Source: Cyanocohniella sp. LLY
GTDB lineage: Bacteria; Cyanobacteriota; Cyanobacteriia; Cyanobacteriales; Nostocaceae
NCBI GenBank assembly: GCA_022241785.1
Contig: JAKOMP010000069.1
Span: 1-34,408, forward strand
Length of the DNA: 34,408 nucleotides
Direction: 5' to 3'
Part shown: in pieces, positions 24,983-34,290 of the stretch
How positions within the stretch are numbered: position 1 is the first letter of the stretch
Layout of the letters: each line of letters begins with the position of its first letter
Position numbers and translations under genes: made by a program
The notes under the pieces: generated by a model
What the model was told of the DNA's origin: nothing
The model's database searches: none
The model's input: the letters and a program-made list of their open reading frames with translations, nothing else

Positions 24983-25342
24983 AGTCAAGTAAGAAACAGG
25001 GGGGTAGGGGAGCAAACTTTGGTCTAGTAACAAAATCTTTCTCCCTTATCTCCACTCCCCACAATTAGGCGTGAGTTATGCTTTGATGACAGATTTAGTT
25101 TTAGTCGCTCTGGCAATGTAGAGCCATAGAGGAGTAGAGGCTATCATTAGGCTGTAGGGTTGACTAAGGAGTATGTTATTTGCATAAGTAAGGAAATTAA
25201 TTATTAATATACGCTGGTGTCTGCTGGCTAAAACCATGATCCCCAGTTAGATATATCGAATCCCAGAAGAAACATCAGCGGTTTAGATTACCGCTAACAA
25301 TGCTGTTGAAGAAATTGCCAATCGCTGATTACTGCGAACACT
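24983..25342. other. Intergenic region between ndhM and the PP2C gene
   Basis: A G-rich GGGGGGTAGGGG tract and a CTCCCTTATCTCCACTCCCC tract lie at 25000-25060 and could pair. AGCGGT-TTAGATT-ACCGCT forms a 6-bp hairpin shortly before the PP2C start. No gene was seen. Confidence 0.5.
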
Positions 25343-27556
25343 ATGGAAAATGATGCGGCAACGCTCTACTGCCCAAATGAAGCTTGTCTGGCTGCGAATC
25401 CCTTAACTCACAAGTTTTGCCAGCGATGCTCTGCACCTCTTCCCAAACGTTACCTCTGGGTTGTGGGCGAAAATTTGACTGTGGGTAGCCCTGGAGATAT
25501 TTTAGCCGATCGCTATTTAGTCATTTCTAAATCTGTGGTTTTAGATAGGAAACCGGGGTTACTGCCCCAAGTACCCGAGTTAGAAAATTCCCAGGGTATC
25601 AAAGCTTATCTAAGACTAATTCCTTACAGTTTAAACGTACCACAGGTATATGGAGTATTGCCCCTAGCTGATGGCAACTCCCCTAAAGAGATTTTGTTGT
25701 TAGAGAAGCCGCCCCTATGTGCAGATGCTTCAGCCACACAAGTACAGCTATGTAGCCAGTTAACTACCGCTTGGCGCCAAGCAACATCAATGCGTCAACT
25801 TAATTGGCTATGGCAGATAGCTAATTTGTGGCAACCTTTAAAAAGTGAAGGGGTGGCTACTAGCTTAATAGATCCTCATGTACTCCGGGTAGAAGGATCA
25901 TTAGTGCGCTTGTTAGAATTGCGTTTTGACGCGGCAACGGCACCAGGCTTGCCCCAATTAGGTACGTTTTGGCAAAAATTACAAGCGGAATCTAGACCAG
26001 CTATAGCTGAATTTTTGCAGCAACTGAGCAACTTTCTCATTCAAGGAGAAATTAACTCATCAGAAGTATTAATTACAGTTTTAGATCAAGGACTGGCAGA
26101 CTTAGGACGTTCACAAACTCCCAAAATTAAAATCGTTACCAAAACAGACACCGGGCCCAGTCGCCAACGTAACGAAGATGCCTGTTACCCCGCCAGTGGT
26201 ACAGTTGTGAGCAAACCACCCCAAGCCACGGCTTTAGCTATTGTCTGTGATGGCATTGGTGGACATGAAGGAGGTAATGTAGCCTCTAATTTAGCCATTG
26301 AAACCATCCAGCAGCAGGTACAGCAAATAACATCGGTTCCCTACGATCATCTAGAACCTTCTCTGGTACTGGCTGATTTAGATCAAGCTGTGGCTATTGC
26401 TAATGACAAAATTAGCCAACGCAATGACAGTGAAAATCGCCATGCTCGCCAACGCATGGGTACAACTTTGGTGATGGCGTTACCTATTGCCCACGAAATC
26501 TACATTACCCACGTTGGGGATAGTCGTGCCTACTGGATTACTCGTCACGGTTGTTATCAAGTTACCCTTGACGATGACGTGGCGGCTCGTGAAGTCAGAC
26601 TTGGTTATGCTATCTATCGGGAAGCTGTACAACAGGGTGGTGCTGGTTCGCTGGTGCAAGCTCTAGGAATGAGTTCCAGTGCCTCATTACATCCTACTTC
26701 TCAGCGATTTATTGTGGATGAAGATGCGATTTTTTTACTCACATCTGATGGATTGAGTGATTTTGACCGCATTGAAGATTATTGGGAAACAGAAATCTTA
26801 CCAATTCTCACGGGTGAAAATGATCTAGTGAAGGTTGCTGACAGATTAGTAGAAATCGCTAATACGAAAAACGGACATGATAATGTCACGCTGGCGTTAA
26901 TACACTATCGAGTCAAATACGCAGAACCAGAGTTAACTGTAAAAGCCGTCATTCCTGATGTTTCGGCGATGCCAGCGGCAAGTTCTGGAACTAAAGGGTT
27001 GCAACCAACATTACTAGAGGGGAGTCCCAACCAAAAAACGAAAGTCCTGCCCGAAAATCAGCCTACGAAAATTACGAGACTGCCGTTAAGTTTAATCGTG
27101 CCGTTAATATTGGCGATCGCATCTGGTGGATTAGGATACTTGATCATGCTATTGCGATCGCCTACAAATATTTTTCCTGTGAGAACTCCGCCACCCACTG
27201 TCTCTAATCCAGTTTCAGAGCGATCGCTGAATAACCTCGAACCTGGGTGGGTGATTCAAACCAACAGTGACATCCCATTGGGGAATCTAGCAGCATTTCC
27301 CCCAGGAAGTTTTTGGCAAGTAATAGAAACTGAACCAATTCCCCAGCCTGCTACGGGAGATTTGTGGGTGGAGATGCGGCTGTGTTCTCCTCCAGGTGAA
27401 GTTAATTCCGATGTTGCTCAACCTCCACAAGCACAGACAATAGAGCGAATTGAATTATCTCAACTGAAACGTTTTGATATTTCTGTCTTGCAACCAGACC
27501 ATGACAATCCCTGTGATGCTGATTTCAGCCAAACTCCAGCACTCAATGCACAGTAG
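25343..27556 (+). CDS. Zinc-ribbon, PP2C-type Ser/Thr phosphatase with membrane segment
   Basis: The 737-aa protein starts with a four-Cys zinc ribbon (Cys10, 15, 26, 29). Residues about 50-260 lack recognisable catalytic motifs and look like a degenerate kinase-like regulatory region. The PP2C domain (about 265-520) keeps the metal and phosphate residues: GPSRQRNEDA, CDGIGGHEGG with Asp303, GTTLVMALP, VGDSRAYW, TSDGLSDF with Asp469, and GHDNVTL with Asp513. One membrane helix follows (about 580-603) and then about 130 residues outside the cytoplasm, with two Cys. It should remove phosphate from Ser/Thr proteins at the membrane. A CHAT-FHA gene follows 163 bp downstream. Confidence 0.92.
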   Translation: MENDAATLYCPNEACLAANPLTHKFCQRCSAPLPKRYLWVVGENLTVGSPGDILADRYLVISKSVVLDRKPGLLPQVPELENSQGIKAYLRLIPYSLNVPQVYGVLPLADGNSPKEILLLEKPPLCADASATQVQLCSQLTTAWRQATSMRQLNWLWQIANLWQPLKSEGVATSLIDPHVLRVEGSLVRLLELRFDAATAPGLPQLGTFWQKLQAESRPAIAEFLQQLSNFLIQGEINSSEVLITVLDQGLADLGRSQTPKIKIVTKTDTGPSRQRNEDACYPASGTVVSKPPQATALAIVCDGIGGHEGGNVASNLAIETIQQQVQQITSVPYDHLEPSLVLADLDQAVAIANDKISQRNDSENRHARQRMGTTLVMALPIAHEIYITHVGDSRAYWITRHGCYQVTLDDDVAAREVRLGYAIYREAVQQGGAGSLVQALGMSSSASLHPTSQRFIVDEDAIFLLTSDGLSDFDRIEDYWETEILPILTGENDLVKVADRLVEIANTKNGHDNVTLALIHYRVKYAEPELTVKAVIPDVSAMPAASSGTKGLQPTLLEGSPNQKTKVLPENQPTKITRLPLSLIVPLILAIASGGLGYLIMLLRSPTNIFPVRTPPPTVSNPVSERSLNNLEPGWVIQTNSDIPLGNLAAFPPGSFWQVIETEPIPQPATGDLWVEMRLCSPPGEVNSDVAQPPQAQTIERIELSQLKRFDISVLQPDHDNPCDADFSQTPALNAQ

Positions 27557-27719
27557 CGTCCTCATCCAACTAATTAAGATCCTCGATAAATTAGTAAAAA
27601 CCTGAAATAATACAGCTAGTAAACAGATGAAAAACTTGCCAAAACAGCTTTTCACCACAAAAAAATTATTTTGGGAAAATTGAAAATAATTTGTTTTTAC
27701 CTTTTAGTGTCATGAATCC

Positions 27720-29285
27720 ATGCCATCCTTAAACTTGGCGATCGCCCGTCTGATTAACACTGGCACAGATAGCTTCGCCATTTGGGTGGTTAAGGCTCCC
27801 TATCCCAGTGGTTATGTTTTGCATGACTGTGTATGGCCTGTTGAACTCACTCAAGTTTGGCAAGAATGGCAGCAGATGTTTGCTGGTCATAGTGGCTTAG
27901 ATATTCATCCCGGCTCTAACCAAGGGCAAATAAATCCACCACCCATCAACTTGGTTTCCCCACCTTCTGGACAAACCACTAGCTATAGTATTCGTTTAAT
28001 GCAATACCTCGGCATTAATCTGTGGCGATGGGTCTTCGATGGGCCGATTATTGGTAGTCTCGAACGTAGTCGTGGCATGGCTATGGGGCAGCGTAGACGT
28101 TTGCGCTTTCGCCTAGAAATTCGTGACCCTGATCTCATTGCCTTGCCTTGGGAAATTATGCAGCGTGAACCTGGACAGCCGGCAATGTCTCTCTCTCCAG
28201 ATTTATTATTTAGTCGCACTACTAGTGAGGTTGAAGCCTTACCGTATTTGCGAACCGATCAGACTTTAAATATTCTCCTGGTTTTAGGACATGATGATAA
28301 TCTGCAATTAGAACAAGAAGCAGCAATTTTAGAACAAATTCTTGAACAGCGCAGTTTTCAAGGATATGCACCTTGTAACGTCAAGACACTTCTGCAACCA
28401 ACACCACAAGAGTTAATTCAAGAGTTAGAAACCAAGGCATACAATGTTTTCTTTTATGCTGGTCATGGACTACCGGGCCCAGATGGAGGCTTATTTTTGT
28501 TGCGCCCAGGTATGACCTTGAATGGCATAGAAATAGCCCAAGTTTTAACCCGTAGTGGGTTGAAATTAGCAGTTTTTAATGCTTGTTGGGGCGCACAACC
28601 TGCCGCTAGTCATCACCAAGCTATCCCCGCTAGCAGTATGGCAGAAGTGTTGATTCGACATGGTGTGCCTGCGGTGTTGGGAATGCGTGATCAAATTGCT
28701 GACCACGAAAGCCACAGTTTTATTCAGGCTTTTACTGCGGCTTTGCGATCGCGTAAATCAATTGATGAAGCAGTAGCAGAAGCTAGACAAGAGTTATTAA
28801 CACTTTATAAGTTCAATCAACCTGCTTGGACTTTGCCTGTGCTGTATCTGCATCCAGATTTTGATGGCGAACTCATTAAAAGCTTTGATGAAGGCGTTAC
28901 AGAAATACCAGATACTGTACTACCTAGCCTTAATTCCTCAATTCCTCAAGCTTCGTTGCGATCGCTTTCATCCGGTGGAGAAATGTGGCTATTACGATCC
29001 GGAGTTACCCGCATCGGTCGCACGAAAGATAATGATATTATCATCCCCGAACCCTCGGTTTCCAAACGTCACGCCGAAATTTTATGTCGAAACACGTTAA
29101 CTGGTAATACTCCAGTGAGAACTTATTATCTCCAAGATTTTTCTACCTACGGTACAACTTGGTGTTTAGGCCCTAATGGTTGGCAACAAATCCTCCGCGA
29201 GGAAGTACCATTACAGTCGGGAATGCAGTTAAAGTTTGGTAGTTCTCGTGGTGAAATTTGGCAGTTTGTGATTGAAGATTCTTAG
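27720..29285 (+). CDS. CHAT-domain protease fused to an FHA domain
   Basis: The 521-aa protein has an N-terminal region of about 150 residues, a CHAT (caspase-like C25/C80 clan) domain at about 150-370 with catalytic His249 in YAGHG and Cys289 in NACWG, followed by GVPAVLGMRDQI and SIDEAVAEARQELL, and a C-terminal FHA domain (about 410-521) with IGRTKDNDIIIPEPSVSKRHAEI (Gly433, Arg434, Ser, His). FHA domains bind phosphothreonine, so the protease could be targeted or switched by phosphorylation. No signal peptide or membrane segment is seen. Both catalytic residues are present, so it should be active. Next to a PP2C phosphatase and near an FHA-PrsW protease. Confidence 0.88.
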   Translation: MPSLNLAIARLINTGTDSFAIWVVKAPYPSGYVLHDCVWPVELTQVWQEWQQMFAGHSGLDIHPGSNQGQINPPPINLVSPPSGQTTSYSIRLMQYLGINLWRWVFDGPIIGSLERSRGMAMGQRRRLRFRLEIRDPDLIALPWEIMQREPGQPAMSLSPDLLFSRTTSEVEALPYLRTDQTLNILLVLGHDDNLQLEQEAAILEQILEQRSFQGYAPCNVKTLLQPTPQELIQELETKAYNVFFYAGHGLPGPDGGLFLLRPGMTLNGIEIAQVLTRSGLKLAVFNACWGAQPAASHHQAIPASSMAEVLIRHGVPAVLGMRDQIADHESHSFIQAFTAALRSRKSIDEAVAEARQELLTLYKFNQPAWTLPVLYLHPDFDGELIKSFDEGVTEIPDTVLPSLNSSIPQASLRSLSSGGEMWLLRSGVTRIGRTKDNDIIIPEPSVSKRHAEILCRNTLTGNTPVRTYYLQDFSTYGTTWCLGPNGWQQILREEVPLQSGMQLKFGSSRGEIWQFVIEDS

Positions 29286-29512
29286 GAGGGAACTCGGGGC
29301 CCCTCTGGGGATAAGGGATTGAGAAAGTACAACCTATTGATTGTTTTATCTGTATCTGTTTACCCAATACAAAATCATTATTTATCTGGATTGAATAATG
29401 CTAGTTTTAAAAACCTATTTTTAAGTTTAGATAAAATTGAATTTTTGCGGAAATGTGCCTTTGACAGTTGTAGCTGTCAATACTAATAAATAATTCATCG
29501 GGAGACAAAAAA

Positions 29513-30163
29513 ATGATCAAGAAAAATAACGAATCAAAAACTTTAAACGCTTTATCTTCCCAGATGGAATTAGAGTTATTAGATACCTTACTACAACCAG
29601 AAGACGGTACTTATCCTTGGAATCCGGCTGATGATGAGTCAGATGCGTATTTTAGCGAACTAGAACAGCAGTTTGCTATAGAGGAATTACTGACGAACGA
29701 AGAACTAACAACAAAATCACAAGCTTTTTATGGGCATCTAGACAGCTTATGGGATCAAGTTGTCACTAATTCTCACTACACATGTAATACAAATCAATCA
29801 GTTGTAGATCATCTGCAACTGATTTTAAATTCAGCCTTTGCGGCTAATGTACCCCAAGCTTGGCTGAAAACCATCGCCCAAAAAGCTACAGAAATTTTTG
29901 CGACTCAACAATCAATAGGCGAAGAACTAGTACAGTGTGTTCAATCTGTTTTACCGACTTGGGACACAGACGATTTATTGGTTTTAGCGCGTCCTTTTGC
30001 CTATGCTATGCGTAGCAACGAATCGAGAGATGTGAAATCTATTATTGATCAGGTGAACAACCGAGATTGGGCAACTTTATCGGAACTGGAACAAGCAAAA
30101 GTTAGTGTGGCGATCGCCTACTATGCCTTCAGACAAATAAAAAACTCTCAATCTGAAGAATAA
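29513..30163 (+). CDS. Acidic hypothetical protein in the signalling cluster
   Basis: The 216-aa protein is strongly acidic in its first 65 residues (LLQPEDGTYPWNPADDESD) and largely helical afterwards (VVDHLQLILNSAF, WLKTIAQKATEIF, DDLLVLARPFAYAMRS). It has no membrane segment, signal or known motif, and two Cys. A GGGAGA ribosome-binding site lies 7 bp before the ATG. Its place between the CHAT-FHA gene and the convergent FHA-PrsW gene suggests a role in the same pathway, for example as target or adaptor; this is inference. Function unknown. Confidence 0.75.
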   Translation: MIKKNNESKTLNALSSQMELELLDTLLQPEDGTYPWNPADDESDAYFSELEQQFAIEELLTNEELTTKSQAFYGHLDSLWDQVVTNSHYTCNTNQSVVDHLQLILNSAFAANVPQAWLKTIAQKATEIFATQQSIGEELVQCVQSVLPTWDTDDLLVLARPFAYAMRSNESRDVKSIIDQVNNRDWATLSELEQAKVSVAIAYYAFRQIKNSQSEE

Positions 30164-30591
30164 ACTAATTGTTCTCTTATTTTCATAACTCACAGCTTGA
30201 TGGAATTTTTGGCTGCAAGTATTTGCCAGCGGATAATTTGACGTGGCGATTTTTAAATTTTTGATTATTTTTGATACACAAGTATCTGATGATTACCACC
30301 TTAGATTGATGTGGAAATAAGCACATCTACCTGAAGACATAAATCCGAATTTTAACTAGTCGAATCTCAAATTAAATAGCAACATGTGAACGACTGATAA
30401 AATGATGCCACCCAGACATAGCAAGCGGTTGTCAAGTTGTCAATTTATTCCAGGAACCATTCAATTCAGGAAATAAAAGGTAAAAGGCAAAAACGATACA
30501 TCCCTAGGAGATCATGAAATTTTGACATTCAATTCTGATATTCTTAATTTTTGCCTTTTGACTTAATAACTGTGAAAAGTGGTACTAGCCC
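30164..30591. other. Intergenic region between convergent genes, with a 12-bp inverted repeat
   Basis: These 428 bp hold no ORF. AAAAGGCAAAAA (30482-30493) and TTTTTGCCTTTT (30548-30559) are perfect inverted repeats bounding 78 bp and may mark a small repeat element. Confidence 0.55.
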
Positions 30592-31971
30592 TTACTTGGG
30601 ACCAATAAAGCGGGTAGCAAAATTTTGCGATCGCGTCGGTGATAACACTCGTGCCTTAAGAATTGCTGCCATCAAAAAGGCATAAGATAACACCCCAACT
30701 ACCACTAACAGTAAAGCGTTAATAGATCCTGTGGCATTCCACAACGCGTGAAGTGCAGAAGCGCTCAGATAACCAATAGAGAGAATCTGCCAACTCATGC
30801 GCGGCTTGAGGACAGCCAAGCCAATAAAATATCCCAAATAGCCACTGTAAGCCATATGCCCGGCCACAGAACCTAAAATGCGGGGAATTAGCAGTTGTAA
30901 ACCCGCTAGTTGTCCAGCCGCCCCTATTCCCACTTGTTGCGTGACATTCTGGGTAATATCCGGCACATATTGTCCGAGAGTTTCCAACAAAGTAAAGCCT
31001 ACAGCAGAAGCCGTTCCCAGGAGAATACCATCTAAGGGTTCCCAAATACCGATACGTTCTCGCCAAGGCGAAGGTAAACCCCGACCGATGAAATATGCCC
31101 CAATTAAAGGTAATGCCTTGAGTAATTCTTCCATCAAGCCGGCACCAAAAAACATCCGTACCAACAATTCTGTAAAGGTGATAGGCTCTTGAGGTGTAGG
31201 TAAGTTACCAGGCAGAATCACGCGAAACACAAAGATAAATAAATCCAACAGGGGACTCAGCAAAATCAGCGTTGTGCATATAGCTGCTCCCATGAGTACC
31301 CACCAAGGCTTTTGTTTACCGCAAAGTTGATAAACAAAATAGTAAGCAGCCGAGGCGATGTAAATTGCAACTATCACTTGATTAGCTTGGGGCTGACCGA
31401 CAGTAGCAAACATCAGCACCACAAATATTACCGTGAGGATTCCTGGTATGAGATAGGCTTTACGAGTTAAATCTTTACCAGTAGAAATAATCGGAAAAAG
31501 TTGTGTGAAGCTTACCGAATCAGGTTGTTTTAAATAGGTGTGTCCGTGGGTTTTTGATGCTGATGGTAGCGGCTTGACTTGGTTAGTCATCACCGTAGGC
31601 TGAGAAATCAAATCATACTCAAAAATAAATTGCGGCCCATCAGAACCCAGAGAAATGCGATCGCCTGCATGTAATTCCTGACAACCAGACAAGCGTTTTC
31701 CGTTTAAAAAAGTGCCATTGGCACTATTTAAATCACAAATTACCCAACTAAATTTACTATCTGGAGATGAGGAGAGGGGACGAACCACAGCATGACGGCG
31801 AGATACCATCCGATACATCATGGCATCCAAGACAACTTGGCAGGTGGGGTCGCGTCCAATTACTACCTCTTTACTGGTAAGCAGCGAGTAGCGAGATTCT
31901 GAACCAAAAGCTGCCACGTTACCAGACACTAGCCGCAGAAATGCATTATGTCTTGTGTTTTTGCCTGTCAT
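30592..31971 (-). CDS. FHA domain fused to a PrsW-type intramembrane metalloprotease
   Basis: The 459-aa protein has an N-terminal FHA domain (about 10-125) with VIGRDPTCQVVLD (Gly39, Arg40), VSRRH (57-60) and LNSANGTFLNGKRL, then about eight hydrophobic segments. PrsW-type motifs are MEELLKALPLI (Glu281, Glu282, Lys285), GHMAYSGYLGYFIG and ALHALWN, where the two Glu and the His residues would bind zinc. PrsW of Bacillus cuts the anti-sigma factor RsiW, so a regulatory cut of a membrane protein is likely. I prefer the ATG at 31971 to the TTG at 31992. Together with the phosphatase and CHAT-FHA genes it suggests a phospho-controlled proteolytic system. Confidence 0.88.
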   Translation of the reverse strand: MTGKNTRHNAFLRLVSGNVAAFGSESRYSLLTSKEVVIGRDPTCQVVLDAMMYRMVSRRHAVVRPLSSSPDSKFSWVICDLNSANGTFLNGKRLSGCQELHAGDRISLGSDGPQFIFEYDLISQPTVMTNQVKPLPSASKTHGHTYLKQPDSVSFTQLFPIISTGKDLTRKAYLIPGILTVIFVVLMFATVGQPQANQVIVAIYIASAAYYFVYQLCGKQKPWWVLMGAAICTTLILLSPLLDLFIFVFRVILPGNLPTPQEPITFTELLVRMFFGAGLMEELLKALPLIGAYFIGRGLPSPWRERIGIWEPLDGILLGTASAVGFTLLETLGQYVPDITQNVTQQVGIGAAGQLAGLQLLIPRILGSVAGHMAYSGYLGYFIGLAVLKPRMSWQILSIGYLSASALHALWNATGSINALLLVVVGVLSYAFLMAAILKARVLSPTRSQNFATRFIGPK

Positions 31972-31992
31972 CGAGTTAGAGTGTCTTTCCAA

Positions 31993-32507
31993 ACAAATTC
32001 ATCAAAAATAATTTGGCATTAGAACTTAATCTTAGCCACGCCAACAGCAGCATTGCTAAATACACTATAGCTTTACTTACTGTAAAGAAATTCAAAATTT
32101 GCTCATTCAAAATTTAAAATTGCCTAACTCAATATTGACAAGCATTCTGGCTGTAAGAATAATTTTCTGTGCTTTGTTTATCAGTTGTCTTCATTAGAGT
32201 CTATAGGTGAGATAGTCATGACAAACAACTACAAATTAAATTTACGGCAATTGATCAAATAATAGTAGTATTTGCCACATTCAATCGTTTGCAAAAGTTA
32301 TAAAATGATCCACGGTTTGCTATCAGTTGTTTTTGATTACTGACCATTTCCAAATTGTATACGAACTTATGTCAGAGGCACAGCAATAAAAATATTTTAG
32401 TTGATCATTTATATTCTGTGATGCCATGCCTCCACGACCAGTAAGTATTTAGACAAAATTAATTACACACATTGTCTTCCTATTCCCTATTCCCTGTTCC
32501 CCGATAA
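31993..32507. other. Intergenic region, 515 bp
   Basis: AT-rich sequence with no ORF that I trust. A short CTATTCCCTATTCCCTGTTCCCC repeat-like tract, the same class as the other heptamer repeats, lies at about 32480-32503. The promoter of the FHA-PrsW gene should be near 31980-32100. Confidence 0.5.
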
Positions 32508-33110
32508 TCATGTGATAGCAGCTATTTCTAGATGCTCAACTTTAGTCCCCAGTACTTTCAGAAATTCTGATAACCAACGGGGATGAGCCGGCCAAGCTGG
32601 CGCTGTCACTAAGTTACCATCAACTATAGCCTCATCAACGGCAATACTGACGTAGATACCGCCAGAACTACGGATATCTGGACTACAGGCTGGGTAGCCA
32701 GTACAACGCTTACCTTGCAAGACATCAGCCGCTGCTAATAACTGTAAACCGTGGCAGATAGCAGCTATAGGCTTATTGAATTTAGCAAAATGACGAGTGA
32801 TTTCTAGTACCTGCTGATTTAACCGAATATATTCTGGCGCTCGTCCACCAGGGATAATTAAAGCATCATAGGTTTGTGCTTCTACTTCGGCAAAGGTGGC
32901 GTTTAAAGTGAAGTTGTGACCAGGTTTTTCACTGTAAGTCTGATCTCCTTCAAAGTCGTGAACTGCTGTTCGCACCTTGTCACCAGCTTTTTTATCTGGA
33001 CAAACTGCATGGACAGTGTGTCCTATCATTTGTAACGCCTGGAAGGGAACCATAACTTCGTAGTCTTCCACATAGTCCCCAACGAGCATCAAAATTTTTT
33101 TGGCAGCCAT
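32508..33110 (-). CDS. DJ-1/PfpI family protein
   Basis: The 200-aa protein has the DJ-1/PfpI fold signature: [20 protein letters not shown] with the conserved Glu near residue 16, [15 protein letters not shown], and the nucleophile Cys in [13 protein letters not shown] (about residue 119). Family members act as glyoxalases, deglycases or stress chaperones; the substrate here is unknown. A 200-aa length is typical of the PfpI-like group. It lies 122 bp downstream of narM, but co-transcription is uncertain. Confidence 0.9.
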   Translation of the reverse strand: MAAKKILMLVGDYVEDYEVMVPFQALQMIGHTVHAVCPDKKAGDKVRTAVHDFEGDQTYSEKPGHNFTLNATFAEVEAQTYDALIIPGGRAPEYIRLNQQVLEITRHFAKFNKPIAAICHGLQLLAAADVLQGKRCTGYPACSPDIRSSGGIYVSIAVDEAIVDGNLVTAPAWPAHPRWLSEFLKVLGTKVEHLEIAAIT

Positions 33111-33232
33111 GTTTGGTTATCCTCACATATTTAGTCATAAATTTATGAGTAAACCACGACTTGATAGCAAAGCGTTTACAAAGTGTAACTCAGACTACAG
33201 ACGTTATTTTTACTTTACTAAATAATAATGAC

Positions 33233-33688
33233 TCATTCCAGCAGATTAAATTCTGCGATCACCTGAGAAAAGTTTTTGTTTTCATGTCCGGAACGACTGA
33301 GTTTAATTAGGGCAAATCGCTGTAATGGATTTAAATTTGCCCACTGTTGTAGCGTGAGGTTAACACCTATTTCCTGGGTCTTTTCTTGGATGCTAGTGGG
33401 TATATTACTAGAGTCCATCCATACCGGCTCAGATTCAATTGGTAGTGTTGCCGCTGGTTTGCCTGTGCGGTCTAGAATTAATTGATCGAGATAGTCTTGG
33501 TAAGCTTTAATTTCTGTTTCTGTTGCACAAGGTAATTCAACTAAAGCTGTACGTTCATCTTGATTCATGTGATGCCAATCAGACAATTTTAATTTGATAC
33601 CACAGGTATCTAATTTATAGCGTACCTGCATAGGTATACAGCGCAAGGAGTCAACAAAATCTGCTTCAAATTCAAAAAAAATCGCCAT
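33233..33688 (-). CDS. narM: Nitrate reductase-associated protein (NarM)
   Basis: The 151-aa protein matches the cyanobacterial nitrate reductase-associated family: FFEFEADFVDSLRCIPMQVRY, KLDTCGIKLKLSDWHHM, RTALVELPCATETEI, and near the end LTLQQWANLNPLQRFALIKLSR. NarM is needed for activity of nitrate reductase NarB in cyanobacteria, probably for its maturation. narB and the nitrate transporter genes are not in the window, so the gene stands apart from that operon. I found no clear NtcA box upstream. Confidence 0.85.
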   Translation of the reverse strand: MAIFFEFEADFVDSLRCIPMQVRYKLDTCGIKLKLSDWHHMNQDERTALVELPCATETEIKAYQDYLDQLILDRTGKPAATLPIESEPVWMDSSNIPTSIQEKTQEIGVNLTLQQWANLNPLQRFALIKLSRSGHENKNFSQVIAEFNLLE

Positions 33689-34044
33689 AAGTAATTTGTA
33701 GTTAAGAAAGTTATTTAATTGGGAATTTACATCTAATGTTTCTCTCAGATCACAGGCGATCGCACATGACTATGAGATTACCTGATACATTGATGGATAG
33801 AGAACTAAAATTTTACATTTCTTCAAATAGCTTGTCTGTCAACTCCTTAATTCGCTGCGTCAACCGTTCTCAAGCGATCGCCTGTCGCAGCGTCGCCACC
33901 CACTTGTAATCTCCACTGATATAATGATGAAAGCCAGGAGAATAGGGAACTTATGCCCTTTAGATATGTAATTATTGTGGACAAAGGCTTTCGTCTGTCC
34001 GCTGCCGTGAAGTTAGCCTTCTCTGTTAATGCGTTTTGCTCCGC
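33689..34044. other. Low-coding region with possible gene remnants
   Basis: No supported gene. On the minus strand a piece reading FHHYISGDYKWVATLRQAIA, a stop, then ERLTQRIKELTDKLFEEM (about 33825-33945) looks like the decayed end of a gene. Two GCGATCGC sites are present. Confidence 0.4.
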
Positions 34045-34260
34045 TTACCTCGCGTAGTTACGCCTCTTTTGCTGATACTGATTAAGTTTTTGAATATCCA
34101 AAGCTTGTCGGTAACACGGATGGATTTCCCAAACTACACCAAAGTCTTGATTGGTTCGACTTGAAAGAAAATCGGGCATATCAGCAAAGAAATAATGCGC
34201 ATATCCTTGATGTTCCTTCTCTGCTCGGGCAACGATACAGCACTTCCGTCTGTAATGAGG
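34045..34260 (-). pseudogene. 3' fragment of a hypothetical gene, cut by an IS element
   Basis: An open frame runs from the IS edge (about 34260) to a stop at 34047-34045. It reads CCIVARAEKEHQGYAHYFF and, further on, PDFLSSRTNQDFGVVWEIH and LDIQKLNQYQQKRRNYAR. It has no start codon in the window; the 5' part should lie beyond the IS element. The family is not recognised. The sequence reads like a real soluble protein, so it was probably a working gene before the insertion. Confidence 0.5.
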
Positions 34261-34290
34261 TACACTAGATCAAAATATAAATATTTTTAA

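Noticed and set aside
33953-34057. Short plus-strand frame MPFRYVIIVDKGF, weakly like DUF2000 starts
   Set aside because: Only 35 codons, no further family motif, and it overlaps the minus-strand gene fragment.
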